The notes below the pieces were generated by a model. The model was not told the DNA's origin, searched no databases, and saw only the letters and a program-made list of their open reading frames with translations. This document shows, piece after piece, positions 44,566 through 52,339 of a stretch of DNA of 64,000 nt. The DNA lies in the NCBI GenBank assembly GCA_019637175.1, contig JAHBWD010000022.1:58750-122749 (forward strand). Direction: 5' to 3'. The position numbers and the translations under genes are program-made. The number at the start of each line of letters is the position of its first letter. Position 1 is the first letter of the stretch. Origin of the DNA: Labilithrix sp. (GTDB lineage: Bacteria; Myxococcota_A; Polyangia; Polyangiales; Polyangiaceae).

Positions 44566-45549
44566 TCACATGTCGGCGTAGAAGCCCAGCCCGTCGCGGA
44601 GCTCCGGCTGCGTCAGGAGCGAGAGCGCAGAGAGGCCCGTCATCGCGATCGCGAGCGCCGTCGCGGCGATGCGCCTGCGGCGGAGCGGGAGCGTGGTCTC
44701 GCGCTCGGTCTCCGCGAGCAGCGCGATCGGCTCGGCGGCGGCGTTTCGATAGGAGCCGAGACGCCCTTCGCGGCGCACGAGGACGGAGACGGCGCCGGCC
44801 TGCGCGACCATCGGCGCGAGCGACGGATCGTGCATGAAGCGATCGGCGGGCACGATGTCGTACGTCGACTCGGCGCCGCCCGCGAACACCCGACGGAGGA
44901 AGCGCAGGCGCGCGCCGTCGACGAGGAACGCGACGAGGATGCCGAGGGCCGCCAGCACCGTGACGCCGAGCAGCGGCGCGAGCTCGTACGGCTCGACGAC
45001 CACCATGCCGAACGCCGCGAGCACGCCGGCGAAGCCCGTGAACGCCACGCCGAACCCTTCGGAGGCGTCGTTGCCGACGACGCGCCGCATCGCGCGCGCC
45101 GCGAGCGCGAGGAAGATCGAGACGGCGAGCGCGGGCGCCGCGCCGAGCACCGTGCCCGCCGCGACCCAGGTGACGGGCTCGGTGCTGTCGACGAGCCCGC
45201 CGAGATCGCGAACGCCGATGATGCCCGCCTCCGTCACCTCGTCGAGGACGACGAGCTGCACGAGGACGCCGACGAGGGCGCCGCCGATCGTCGGAAGCGC
45301 GAGCGCCGCGGCCGTGCGCCACCGGCCGTGGAGCGCGCTCATGACGCGGCCGACGACGATCGCGAGCGCGATCGTCGCGAGCACCCCGAGCCAGAACGCG
45401 GCGAGCGAGTACTTGGCCACCATGTCCGTGTGCATCGCCAGCACCGCGACGGTCACCGAGACGAGGACGAGGGGAAAGGTGGGACGCGGCGTCGTGCCCA
45501 GCGCGGTGAAGGCCTGGACGGCCGATTCGTCGTGTGCGGCGACGCTCAT
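44566..45549 (-). CDS. polytopic membrane protein, hypothetical
   Basis: A 327-residue protein with about seven membrane helices at ~25-40, 48-65, 80-98, 125-150, 165-185, 192-207 and 298-312. Between helices 6 and 7 is a ~85-residue cytoplasmic region with DIVPADRFMHDPSL and VRREGRLGSYRNAAAEP. No transporter or enzyme motif. The start codon ATG at 45549 is directly preceded by a perfect hairpin. Confidence 0.65.
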   Translation of the reverse strand: MSVAAHDESAVQAFTALGTTPRPTFPLVLVSVTVAVLAMHTDMVAKYSLAAFWLGVLATIALAIVVGRVMSALHGRWRTAAALALPTIGGALVGVLVQLVVLDEVTEAGIIGVRDLGGLVDSTEPVTWVAAGTVLGAAPALAVSIFLALAARAMRRVVGNDASEGFGVAFTGFAGVLAAFGMVVVEPYELAPLLGVTVLAALGILVAFLVDGARLRFLRRVFAGGAESTYDIVPADRFMHDPSLAPMVAQAGAVSVLVRREGRLGSYRNAAAEPIALLAETERETTLPLRRRRIAATALAIAMTGLSALSLLTQPELRDGLGFYADM

Positions 45550-45550
45550 G

Positions 45551-45567
45551 GTCCGTCTGAGACGGAC
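45551..45567. promoter_or_regulatory. inverted repeat abutting a start codon
   Basis: GTCCGTCT and AGACGGAC with one base between them, one base away from the ATG of the membrane-protein gene. No separate Shine-Dalgarno sequence is visible. It could be an operator or an RNA hairpin that hides the start. Confidence 0.5.
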
Positions 45568-45612
45568 GCTCGGGCCCGGAGTTTTGTTCCGGCGGAGCTT
45601 TTTCTCGTCGCC

Positions 45613-47781
45613 CTACTTCTTCTTCCGGAACAGCGAGAGGAAGCCCTGCCACATGTTGCGCAGGCCCGATCCGAAGCGGCCCTTGAGGGCGCCGCGCTTG
45701 ACCGTCGTACGGTGGACGAGGTGGGTGGGGCGCGCGCCCGGCTGGAAGCCGTAGAGCGAATAGAGGTTGATGAGATCGGCGACGACCTCGGAGATGCCGC
45801 GCGTCTCGAGGTCGTGGGCCTGGCAGTAGCTGTCAGGCTTGTTGCGGATCATGCACTTGGCGATGATCAGCATCACGTTCGGATCGATGAGCTCGCCGTT
45901 GCCGTCGAGGAACTGCTTGTACGAGAAGAACCGATCGGCGGGCGCGACCTCGGGGCTGCCGTCGGCCGCCTTCGGCGCGCGCAGCGAGTTGATGACGCTG
46001 TACTCGTGCCGGAGATAGGCCTCGATCGTGTTGTTCTCGTCGGCGCGCTCGTACTCGATGAACTTGTGGAACGCGTCGTAGAGCGTCTTCGGGTTCGCGT
46101 AAGCGCCGGAGATCAAATAGTAGAAGGTCGCGCCGAGCGAGTAGATGTCGGCCGGGCGGCCGACGCTCTTCTGGATGCGCGCGCGGACGTTCGTCTCCGA
46201 GACCTCGCGGTAGGGGCGACCGAGCACGAGGCGCTTGCGCGCGCGGTCGGCGTAGAGGACCGGATACTGCTCGTTGCGGTTGAAGAGCGAGAACGAGTCG
46301 TTCTTCGCGATCTGGATGTAGAAGTCCTCGAAGTACTCGACCTCGGGCAGGCCCTGCTGCACGTTCACGAGCAGCTCGATGATGTTCGTTTCCTGCTCGG
46401 GGCTCTGGAAGAAGAGCGTGCCGGGGACGGCCGCCTTCATCTGCGTCATCCCGAAGTGCACCTCTTCGTCGGAGAGCTTCGCGACGTTGAAGTCGGCGAG
46501 GCGCACGTGGAGCGTCGAGCCGCGCAGGTTCGGATCGGGGAGGCCGACGAGCACGTTCGCCGGCTTGATGTCGCGATGGCAGATGTTGCGCACGAGGTGC
46601 GCGTACTCGACGGCGCTCGCGATCGGGATCATGTAGTCGAGCACGCGGAAGAGGCGCTCGCGCATGTCGCACTGGAGCAGCTCCTCTTTCTGTCCGCGCG
46701 ATCGCGATCCCTTGAGGCGCTCCTCGAGGCTCATCTCGAGCTTCTCGAGGATCATGAACTCGGTGTCGACCTTGTCGCGGATGCTCGGGGGGAGGAAGTT
46801 CGGATCTTCGTTCTCGCCGGAGGCGAAGAGCTCGACGATGTTGGGGTGACCCTGCACGCGCTCGAGGAGCTCTTTCTCCATCTGGAAGCGCATGTGATCT
46901 TCTTCGCCGACGCCCTTTTGCAGGATCTTGATGACGATCGGCCGGCGGAAGTCGGTCTTCGACTCGAGCCAGCGCTCTTCGCCGAGGTACACCTTGGCGA
47001 ACCGGCCCGAGCCGAGCTCGATGGGCTGGTTGCGCGCGTCGAGGACGAACGAGTAGGCGCGCGAGCGCGTGATGTGAAACGCCGCCGAGCGGTTCTCGCG
47101 CGGCGCCTGATCGGCGCGCACGGCGAGCGCCTGCCCGGGAGGCACGCTCATCGGACCGCTCGCGGCGCCCATCTGGGGGACGGACTGATAGGGGCCGGTG
47201 TCGCGCGGCGGCCCTTGCTGCTGCGGGGGCTGCGAGCCGAAGGGCATCATGCCCGACTGCGCCGGCATGCCGAGCGGCGTCATGTGCATGGGCGGGGGCG
47301 GAGGCGCGACGCGCGCGTCGGGCGCGTGCGACGGCTGCGGGGTGAGCGGCTGCGGCCCCGACGAGCCGCGATCGGCCGCGAGGGGCTGGGGGCCGGAGGA
47401 GCCGAGGCCCATGCGCGTCGCGTTCGGCGCCGGCGGACGCGGCATCGATTGCGACTTCGGCGGCCCGTGGCCGTCGCGATCGGAGGGCGGCACGCCGTGC
47501 GCCGCCGGCACCGGCGGAGCGGACGGAGCGGACGGAACGGGCTGCGGACGCGCCGCGGTCATCGCCGCCGAGGATCGCGGATCCTGGCGTGGATCCTGTC
47601 GCGGATCGGCCTGAGGCGTGAACGCGGTCGGTGTGTTGTACTTGGCGCCGAACGCGACGCGTGGCGGCTGGGGATTGCCCGGACGCAAGGCCTCGGGCTC
47701 GGGCGCGGCGCCGACCGAGGTCTTCTCCTCGTCGTCGTCGTCGATGCCTCCCAGGTGGGGCGGTGATTCCCTCTGCGTCAC
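45613..47781 (-). CDS. Ser/Thr protein kinase with DFN motif
   Basis: N-terminal ~210 residues are Pro/Gly/Met-rich and disordered. The kinase domain runs from IELGSGRFAKVYLGEERW (Gly loop), through IVIKILQKG (catalytic Lys), NICHRDIKPANVL (HRD complete) to RLADFNVAKL, where DFG is changed to DFN; the activation end reads GTLFFQSPEQE in place of APE. Insertions are large and ~300 residues follow the core, including AYANPKTLYDAFHKFIEYERADENN. GTG 47781 (VTQRESPPHL), with AGGA nine bases upstream, is preferred; GTG 47814 would overlap the preceding kinase gene by 13 bases. Confidence 0.82.
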   Translation of the reverse strand: MTQRESPPHLGGIDDDDEEKTSVGAAPEPEALRPGNPQPPRVAFGAKYNTPTAFTPQADPRQDPRQDPRSSAAMTAARPQPVPSAPSAPPVPAAHGVPPSDRDGHGPPKSQSMPRPPAPNATRMGLGSSGPQPLAADRGSSGPQPLTPQPSHAPDARVAPPPPPMHMTPLGMPAQSGMMPFGSQPPQQQGPPRDTGPYQSVPQMGAASGPMSVPPGQALAVRADQAPRENRSAAFHITRSRAYSFVLDARNQPIELGSGRFAKVYLGEERWLESKTDFRRPIVIKILQKGVGEEDHMRFQMEKELLERVQGHPNIVELFASGENEDPNFLPPSIRDKVDTEFMILEKLEMSLEERLKGSRSRGQKEELLQCDMRERLFRVLDYMIPIASAVEYAHLVRNICHRDIKPANVLVGLPDPNLRGSTLHVRLADFNVAKLSDEEVHFGMTQMKAAVPGTLFFQSPEQETNIIELLVNVQQGLPEVEYFEDFYIQIAKNDSFSLFNRNEQYPVLYADRARKRLVLGRPYREVSETNVRARIQKSVGRPADIYSLGATFYYLISGAYANPKTLYDAFHKFIEYERADENNTIEAYLRHEYSVINSLRAPKAADGSPEVAPADRFFSYKQFLDGNGELIDPNVMLIIAKCMIRNKPDSYCQAHDLETRGISEVVADLINLYSLYGFQPGARPTHLVHRTTVKRGALKGRFGSGLRNMWQGFLSLFRKKK

Positions 47782-47801
47782 GGTTCGATTTCCTGAGGGC
47801 G

Positions 47802-49346
47802 TCAGCGCCGGCACATCACGACGAGGTCATTTCCCCGGCTCAACATCAACGCGACGGCTTGCTGGCCCTCCGAATACGGTACCAGAAGCTGCCGTCCGTC
47901 CACGACAAAGAGGCGACCCTCGGGTTGGGTCTGCCCGAAAAACCAAGTGAGCTGGCCGAGGACCTGACGCGCGCTCGAGACCAGATCCGCCGAGCCGTCT
48001 TGGGTGACGGTGAGGGCCGGGGTAGGGCGTTGGCCCGGGCGCGCGACGAAGCAGGTGAGCCCCTTCACGTTGAGCTTCGGGCCTGCGCCCGGCAGCATCG
48101 TGACGCGCACGCGCACTTGGCCGCCGCCTTCATCGATGAAGGAGAGATCGAGCTTCTCGTGGACGTGCACGAAGCGCACGCGGCGCTCGCCGTACTGCGC
48201 CACGCGTTCGGGAGGAGGCTGTGCGACACGGCCCCCCATGCTGCCGTCGCCTTCGACCTCGAGCGCGATCGCGTCGCGGGCGGGCGCCGGCGGGGGAGGC
48301 TGCGGCGCGGGGGTCCGCGGGACGGGCGGCGGCGGCAGCGGCATCGGCGCCGACGTCTCGACGACGGCCGGCCCGACGCTGCTCTTGGGCGAAGCCACCT
48401 CGAGCGCCTGCCGGAGGGTCTCGAAGAAGTCGGGCGCCGAGGGGATGCGATCGTCGGTTCGCGCGGTCATCGAGTGCGCGAGCACGCGGAGCACTTCGCC
48501 GCTGAATCGGAACTGCGCGAGGCGAGCCTGCACGAGCGTGTCGCCGCGCACGCGATCGTTGAACGTCGTGCGGACGTCTTCGTCGCCGAAGAGCACCTTG
48601 CCCGCGAGCATGAAGGTCGCGAGCAACCCGAGCGCGTAGACGTCGGTGCGCGGGCCTTCGGGCGAGCCGCAGAGCTGCTCGGGCGCGGCCCACCGCGGTG
48701 AGAAGAGCGCGACGGTGCTCACCGACTCGCCGCCGTCGAGGGGGCCGCCTTCGGCGCGCGGCTTCTTCTTCAGATCGCTGTGCGCGATGCCGAAGTCGGC
48801 GAGCTTCGGCACGAGCTCGCCGCGGACGCGCGCGAAGAGGATGTTCGAAGGTTTGATGTCGCGATGGATGATCCCGTGCTCGTGCGCCTCGGCGGCGGCG
48901 CCGGTGATCCCTTCGAGGATGCCGAGCGTCTCGTCCGACGGGATGGCGCCGTGCATCCGGATGTGCGTCTCGAGGTTGCCGCCGTCGAGGTACTCGGAGA
49001 CGTGAAACGGCGCGCCGGGATCGGGCGAAGCCTCGTCGAGATAACCGAAGTCGTAGATGCGCAGCGTGTTCGGGTGCTGGAGCTTCGAGAGCGCGAGCGC
49101 TTCTTGGAGGAAGTGCGAGTACGTCGCCTGATAGACGGCGCGCCCGCTCGTGTTGTTGCTCCCCGAGCCCTCGATGAGGGTCGTACGCAGCAGCTTGATG
49201 CACACGACGCGATCGAGCCGATCGTCGGTCGCGCGGTAGATCGTGGCCATACCGCCGCTGCCGATCCGATCGAGGATCGTGTAGCGGTCGAGAAGCCTCA
49301 TCCCTTCGGTGAGCTCTTGCCCACCTGCGCGCCGTTGCCGCGCCAT
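47802..49346 (-). CDS. Ser/Thr protein kinase, soluble
   Basis: A 514-residue protein. The kinase occupies ~17-300: RIGSGGMATIYRA, VVCIKLLRT (Lys), GIIHRDIKPSNILF, LADFGIAHS and SPRWAAPEQL. The C-terminal ~190 residues begin with a Pro-rich linker and end in a beta-rich domain (VRFVHVHEKLDLSFIDEGGGQVRVRVTMLPGAGPKLNVKG, split here by function) with no membrane helix. It is the gene upstream of the DFN kinase on the same strand and nearly overlaps it, so the two are one operon and may signal together. Confidence 0.9.
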   Translation of the reverse strand: MARQRRAGGQELTEGMRLLDRYTILDRIGSGGMATIYRATDDRLDRVVCIKLLRTTLIEGSGSNNTSGRAVYQATYSHFLQEALALSKLQHPNTLRIYDFGYLDEASPDPGAPFHVSEYLDGGNLETHIRMHGAIPSDETLGILEGITGAAAEAHEHGIIHRDIKPSNILFARVRGELVPKLADFGIAHSDLKKKPRAEGGPLDGGESVSTVALFSPRWAAPEQLCGSPEGPRTDVYALGLLATFMLAGKVLFGDEDVRTTFNDRVRGDTLVQARLAQFRFSGEVLRVLAHSMTARTDDRIPSAPDFFETLRQALEVASPKSSVGPAVVETSAPMPLPPPPVPRTPAPQPPPPAPARDAIALEVEGDGSMGGRVAQPPPERVAQYGERRVRFVHVHEKLDLSFIDEGGGQVRVRVTMLPGAGPKLNVKGLTCFVARPGQRPTPALTVTQDGSADLVSSARQVLGQLTWFFGQTQPEGRLFVVDGRQLLVPYSEGQQAVALMLSRGNDLVVMCRR

Positions 49347-49404
49347 CTCGGGCAGCCTAGCTCAGCTCGATGCGAACGGTCGACAGCGCTGACGCGAGAT
49401 ACGC

Positions 49405-49432
49405 AGACATGAGGCTTCGAAGCCTCATGTCT
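49405..49432. repeat. 28-bp perfect palindrome at the end of the Ogt-AlkA gene
   Basis: The half AGACATGAGGCTTC is followed with no spacer by its exact reverse complement. The stop codon of the Ogt-AlkA gene lies inside it. In RNA it folds into a long hairpin with a very small loop and could terminate transcription before the kinase operon; in DNA it can extrude a cruciform or bind a dimeric protein. Confidence 0.85.
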
Positions 49433-50630
49433 TGGCCGCTTCGGTCGCCTCGGCAGCGCGCCAGAGATACCAGCTCGCGACGCTTCGATACGGCCGCCAG
49501 CGCTCGCCTCGCTTCGCGACGACGTCGGCGGTCGGCAGCTCGTCGCGCGCATACTTGCGCGGGAAGAGCCGCGCGAAGCCCTTCTTGATGCCGTAGTCGC
49601 CGAGCGGCAGAACGTCGGGACGGCCGAGGCGGAAGATGAGGATCATCTCGACCGTCCAGCGACCGACGCCGCGCACCGCCGTCAAGCGCTCGACGATCGC
49701 CTCGTCGTCCATGCGCTCGAGCTCCGGCAGCGTCGGGATCTCGCCGGCCGCCGACCGCGTCGCGAGATCGCGCAAGCTTCGCAGCTTCGACGCCGAGAGG
49801 CCGGCGCCGCGGAGCGCGTCGTCGCTCGTCGCGAGCACGCCGCTCGGTTCGAGACGCCCGCGCGGGAAGAGCGCGCGCACGCGACCGAAGATCGTCGCGG
49901 CCGCTCTTCCGTTGAGCTGCTGATACACGATCGACTCCGCGAGCGCGGCGAACGTGCCCTCGCTCTCCTTGAGGCTGAGGCCGAGCGCGCCCGTCTTCGC
50001 GATCTGCTTGGCGAGCACGGGATCGGCGTCCGTCAGGTGGCGCACTGCGCCGCCGGCGTCGAACGGGAGCGCGCGCGGTCCGGCGAAGAGCGAAGGCTGC
50101 GCCGAGGGCCGCACCGCGAGCGTGCCGCCTTCGAGCTTCAGGATCCTCTCCTTCGTGACGAGCCCGCCGTACGCGGAGAAGCCGCCCGCGTTGCCGCCCG
50201 CGGCGACGACGCGGTGACACGGCACGACGACGGGAAACGGATTGGTCGCCATCGCGCGCCCGACCGCGCGCGCGCCGCCGTTCGAGCCGACCGCGCGCGC
50301 GAGATCGCCGTAGGTCGTCGTCCGTCCGGGCGCGACCGCCTGGAGCGCGCGGAACACCTTGCCGTCGAACGCGCTCACGCCGGAGAGATCGAGCGGGATG
50401 CGCGCGAGATCCTGCGGCTTGCCGCCGAGGTGCTCGCGGACGCGCGCGATCGCGTCCTTGACCCAGGGCGGCGTGGTCGCGGCGCGCGCCATCGGGCCTG
50501 GCGCCTTCGACGCGATGCGCGCGCGCGTGGCTGCGCGATCGGCCTCGGGGAGCTGCACCCACGTGAGGCCTGCGTCGCTCCACGCGACCCCGCACGTTCC
50601 GATCGGCGTTTCGAAGAGCACGAACGGCAT
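49425..50630 (-). CDS. Ogt methyltransferase fused to AlkA-type DNA glycosylase
   Basis: One chain of 401 residues repairs two kinds of alkylated base. Residues 1-~168 are O6-methylguanine-DNA methyltransferase, with PCHR at 137-140 and acceptor Cys138, and GRTTTYGDLARAVG before it. Residues ~190-401 are an HhH-GPD glycosylase: SIVYQQLNGRAA, hairpin LTAVRGVGRWTVEMILIF at ~316-333 and catalytic Asp345 in PLGDYGIKKG, as in AlkA. Both active sites look intact. The gene begins four bases after the SprT-like gene and is probably its operon partner. Confidence 0.9.
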   Translation of the reverse strand: MPFVLFETPIGTCGVAWSDAGLTWVQLPEADRAATRARIASKAPGPMARAATTPPWVKDAIARVREHLGGKPQDLARIPLDLSGVSAFDGKVFRALQAVAPGRTTTYGDLARAVGSNGGARAVGRAMATNPFPVVVPCHRVVAAGGNAGGFSAYGGLVTKERILKLEGGTLAVRPSAQPSLFAGPRALPFDAGGAVRHLTDADPVLAKQIAKTGALGLSLKESEGTFAALAESIVYQQLNGRAAATIFGRVRALFPRGRLEPSGVLATSDDALRGAGLSASKLRSLRDLATRSAAGEIPTLPELERMDDEAIVERLTAVRGVGRWTVEMILIFRLGRPDVLPLGDYGIKKGFARLFPRKYARDELPTADVVAKRGERWRPYRSVASWYLWRAAEATEAAKT

Positions 50631-50634
50631 CGCA

Positions 50635-51723
50635 TCACCGCCGCGGAGGTAGCAAGAGCCCGCGTTGATCCGCGCTCGCCTTGACGCCTTTGTGGATCAC
50701 GATTCGCTCTCCTGCTTCGCGGCCGTGCGCGTACGCGTCGGTCCGCCGCTGCCCTGCGTAGCGTACGTGACGAACGTGCGGATGGCGCCGCCGGAAATAC
50801 GTCTCCAGATCTCCGTCGGCCACCCACACGAGGCCCGCGGTGGCGCTCTTCTTCGCCTCGCGCGCGAGCTTGTCGCTCATGCCGCTCATCACGCCGGCGA
50901 GGAACGTGCGCCGATCGCGGTTCGACGCGATCCCGTGCTCGAGCTTGTGCTCCTCCCAGAGGCGCGCGGCCGTCTGCACGAGGTAGCCGTGGACGTACTC
51001 GGCGATCTCCATGTTCTCCGGCGTGCCGCAGATCTCGAGCACGCTCCCGCGCTTGCCCTCGTGCGGGCGGTACACCGGCACCCAGATCGCCTCGACGAAG
51101 AAGTGCCTGCCCAGGAGGAGCGAGAGGACGCGCTCGGCCTCGGTCGTGCGCCCGGTGGGCGTTCCGAGGTGCTTCCACGCGTAGCCCTGCGCCGTGCGCG
51201 CTTGGCGGAGCTCGATGTTGTGCTTGAGGAGCAGACGCTGCGCGGCCGCCATCGCCGCTTCGGCCTCGTGGACGTTCGGGCTCTCGGCGAGCGCGAGGAG
51301 GCGCGCGATGCGATCGGCGATCTTGCGGTGCTCGGCGTTCGCCTCGTGAGCAGACGTCGGGACGGGCATACCGCTCGCGGCCGCGTCGATCCCGAGGCGC
51401 TCGCAGACGGCGCGGAAGCGCGGGCCGTGCGCCGTCTCGGTGCGCTCGCCCAACACCTCCATCACGTACTGGTGCGCCATCTCGTGCTTGAGCACCTCGA
51501 CGACGACGCCCCACGCGTGCTCGAGGACGAGCGGTCGCGAAAGCTCGATCGTGCGCGTCTCGTGGCACCATCGCCCGAGCCGCGCGCGCGTGGGCACGAG
51601 CTCGAACTGCGGGAGCCTGAGCGCGCCCTTGAAGTAGGTGAGCGCGAGGTGGCGGTACTGCTCGGCGATCTCGCGGAGCAGCGCCGCTTCGAGCCGCGCG
51701 GAGACGTGCTGCGGTGCTTCCAT
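50635..51723 (-). CDS. SprT-like metallopeptidase with DUF2786
   Basis: Residues ~10-150 are a SprT-like domain: the zinc motif HEMAH is at 80-84 in VLKHEMAHQYV, with AHGPRFRAVCERLG as the third-ligand region. Residues ~150-300 fit DUF2786 (HRKIADRIARLLALAESPNVHEAEAAM AAAQRLL, broken here for length, and ICGTPENMEIAEYVHGYLV). Spartan-type relatives cut proteins crosslinked to DNA. ATG 51723. The P460-like gene is 8 bases upstream and the Ogt-AlkA gene 4 bases downstream, so a repair operon is likely. Confidence 0.87.
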   Translation of the reverse strand: MEAPQHVSARLEAALLREIAEQYRHLALTYFKGALRLPQFELVPTRARLGRWCHETRTIELSRPLVLEHAWGVVVEVLKHEMAHQYVMEVLGERTETAHGPRFRAVCERLGIDAAASGMPVPTSAHEANAEHRKIADRIARLLALAESPNVHEAEAAMAAAQRLLLKHNIELRQARTAQGYAWKHLGTPTGRTTEAERVLSLLLGRHFFVEAIWVPVYRPHEGKRGSVLEICGTPENMEIAEYVHGYLVQTAARLWEEHKLEHGIASNRDRRTFLAGVMSGMSDKLAREAKKSATAGLVWVADGDLETYFRRRHPHVRHVRYAGQRRTDAYAHGREAGERIVIHKGVKASADQRGLLLPPRR

Positions 51724-51731
51724 TCGGCCAG

Positions 51732-52193
51732 CTAACGGGGAAATTCGATCGCGTACGTCCAGTCGGAGTAGGTCGCGCGGTTGTCGTGGCAGTCGACGCA
51801 GATCTTCGGGCGGCCGGAGAAGAGCGTCTCGCCTTCGCCGTCGTACTCGGCCCAGAACCAGCCGTCTGCGCGCTTCTCCATCACGGCGACGAGCTTGCGC
51901 GTGTCGCCGCGGTAGCCCTCCTTGACGACGATCGATCCCTGGGGCCACTCGGTGATCTTCGGCGGCGAGCCGCGGAGCGCCGCGGACATCTCGGGGCTCA
52001 CGAAGATCTCGACGGCGTCGGCGTGCGCGGTGAAGCTCGGCGTTCGCTCGGGGTACGCGGGCGCGCGGCGCCAGCTCCGGAACCCTTCACCCGCGTTGAT
52101 CTTGTCCCAGAGCGCGCGCGCGCCCGCGGGATCGTCGTCTTGCTTGCACGAGGCGACCATGGCGGCGAGGAGCACGGCAGCGGCGCGATTCAC
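51732..52193 (-). CDS. cytochrome P460-like heme lipoprotein
   Basis: A 153-residue protein with a short signal peptide and Cys16 as a possible lipobox (MVASC). It has one heme c motif, CVDCH, near residue 134, late in the chain as in cytochrome P460 and c'-beta proteins, and the family-like segments EIFVSPEM, WPQGSIVVKEGY and GWFWAEYD. The Lys crosslink residue of P460 might be in VVKEG or the preceding strand. Cytochrome c'-beta binds NO, P460 oxidises hydroxylamine; which applies is open. Confidence 0.75.
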   Translation of the reverse strand: MNRAAAVLLAAMVASCKQDDDPAGARALWDKINAGEGFRSWRRAPAYPERTPSFTAHADAVEIFVSPEMSAALRGSPPKITEWPQGSIVVKEGYRGDTRKLVAVMEKRADGWFWAEYDGEGETLFSGRPKICVDCHDNRATYSDWTYAIEFPR

Positions 52194-52339
52194 GCGCGCG
52201 AGTCTAGCATCTGCTCGCGACTCTCGCGGTCGATCGCGCGACGCGTTCGAGAGACCAAGGCAGGCAGAGAACTTCCGGCGCGATCGAACCGACGACTCGC
52301 TTCTGCCCGTGAGCTCAGCTACACGGCGGTGTGACCGAC

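Noticed and set aside
44830..47766. 978-residue + strand open frame opposite the membrane protein and kinase genes
   Set aside because: Composition is extreme (Arg, Glu, Ala, Val) with no domain. The opposite strand encodes a kinase with intact HRD and Lys motifs.
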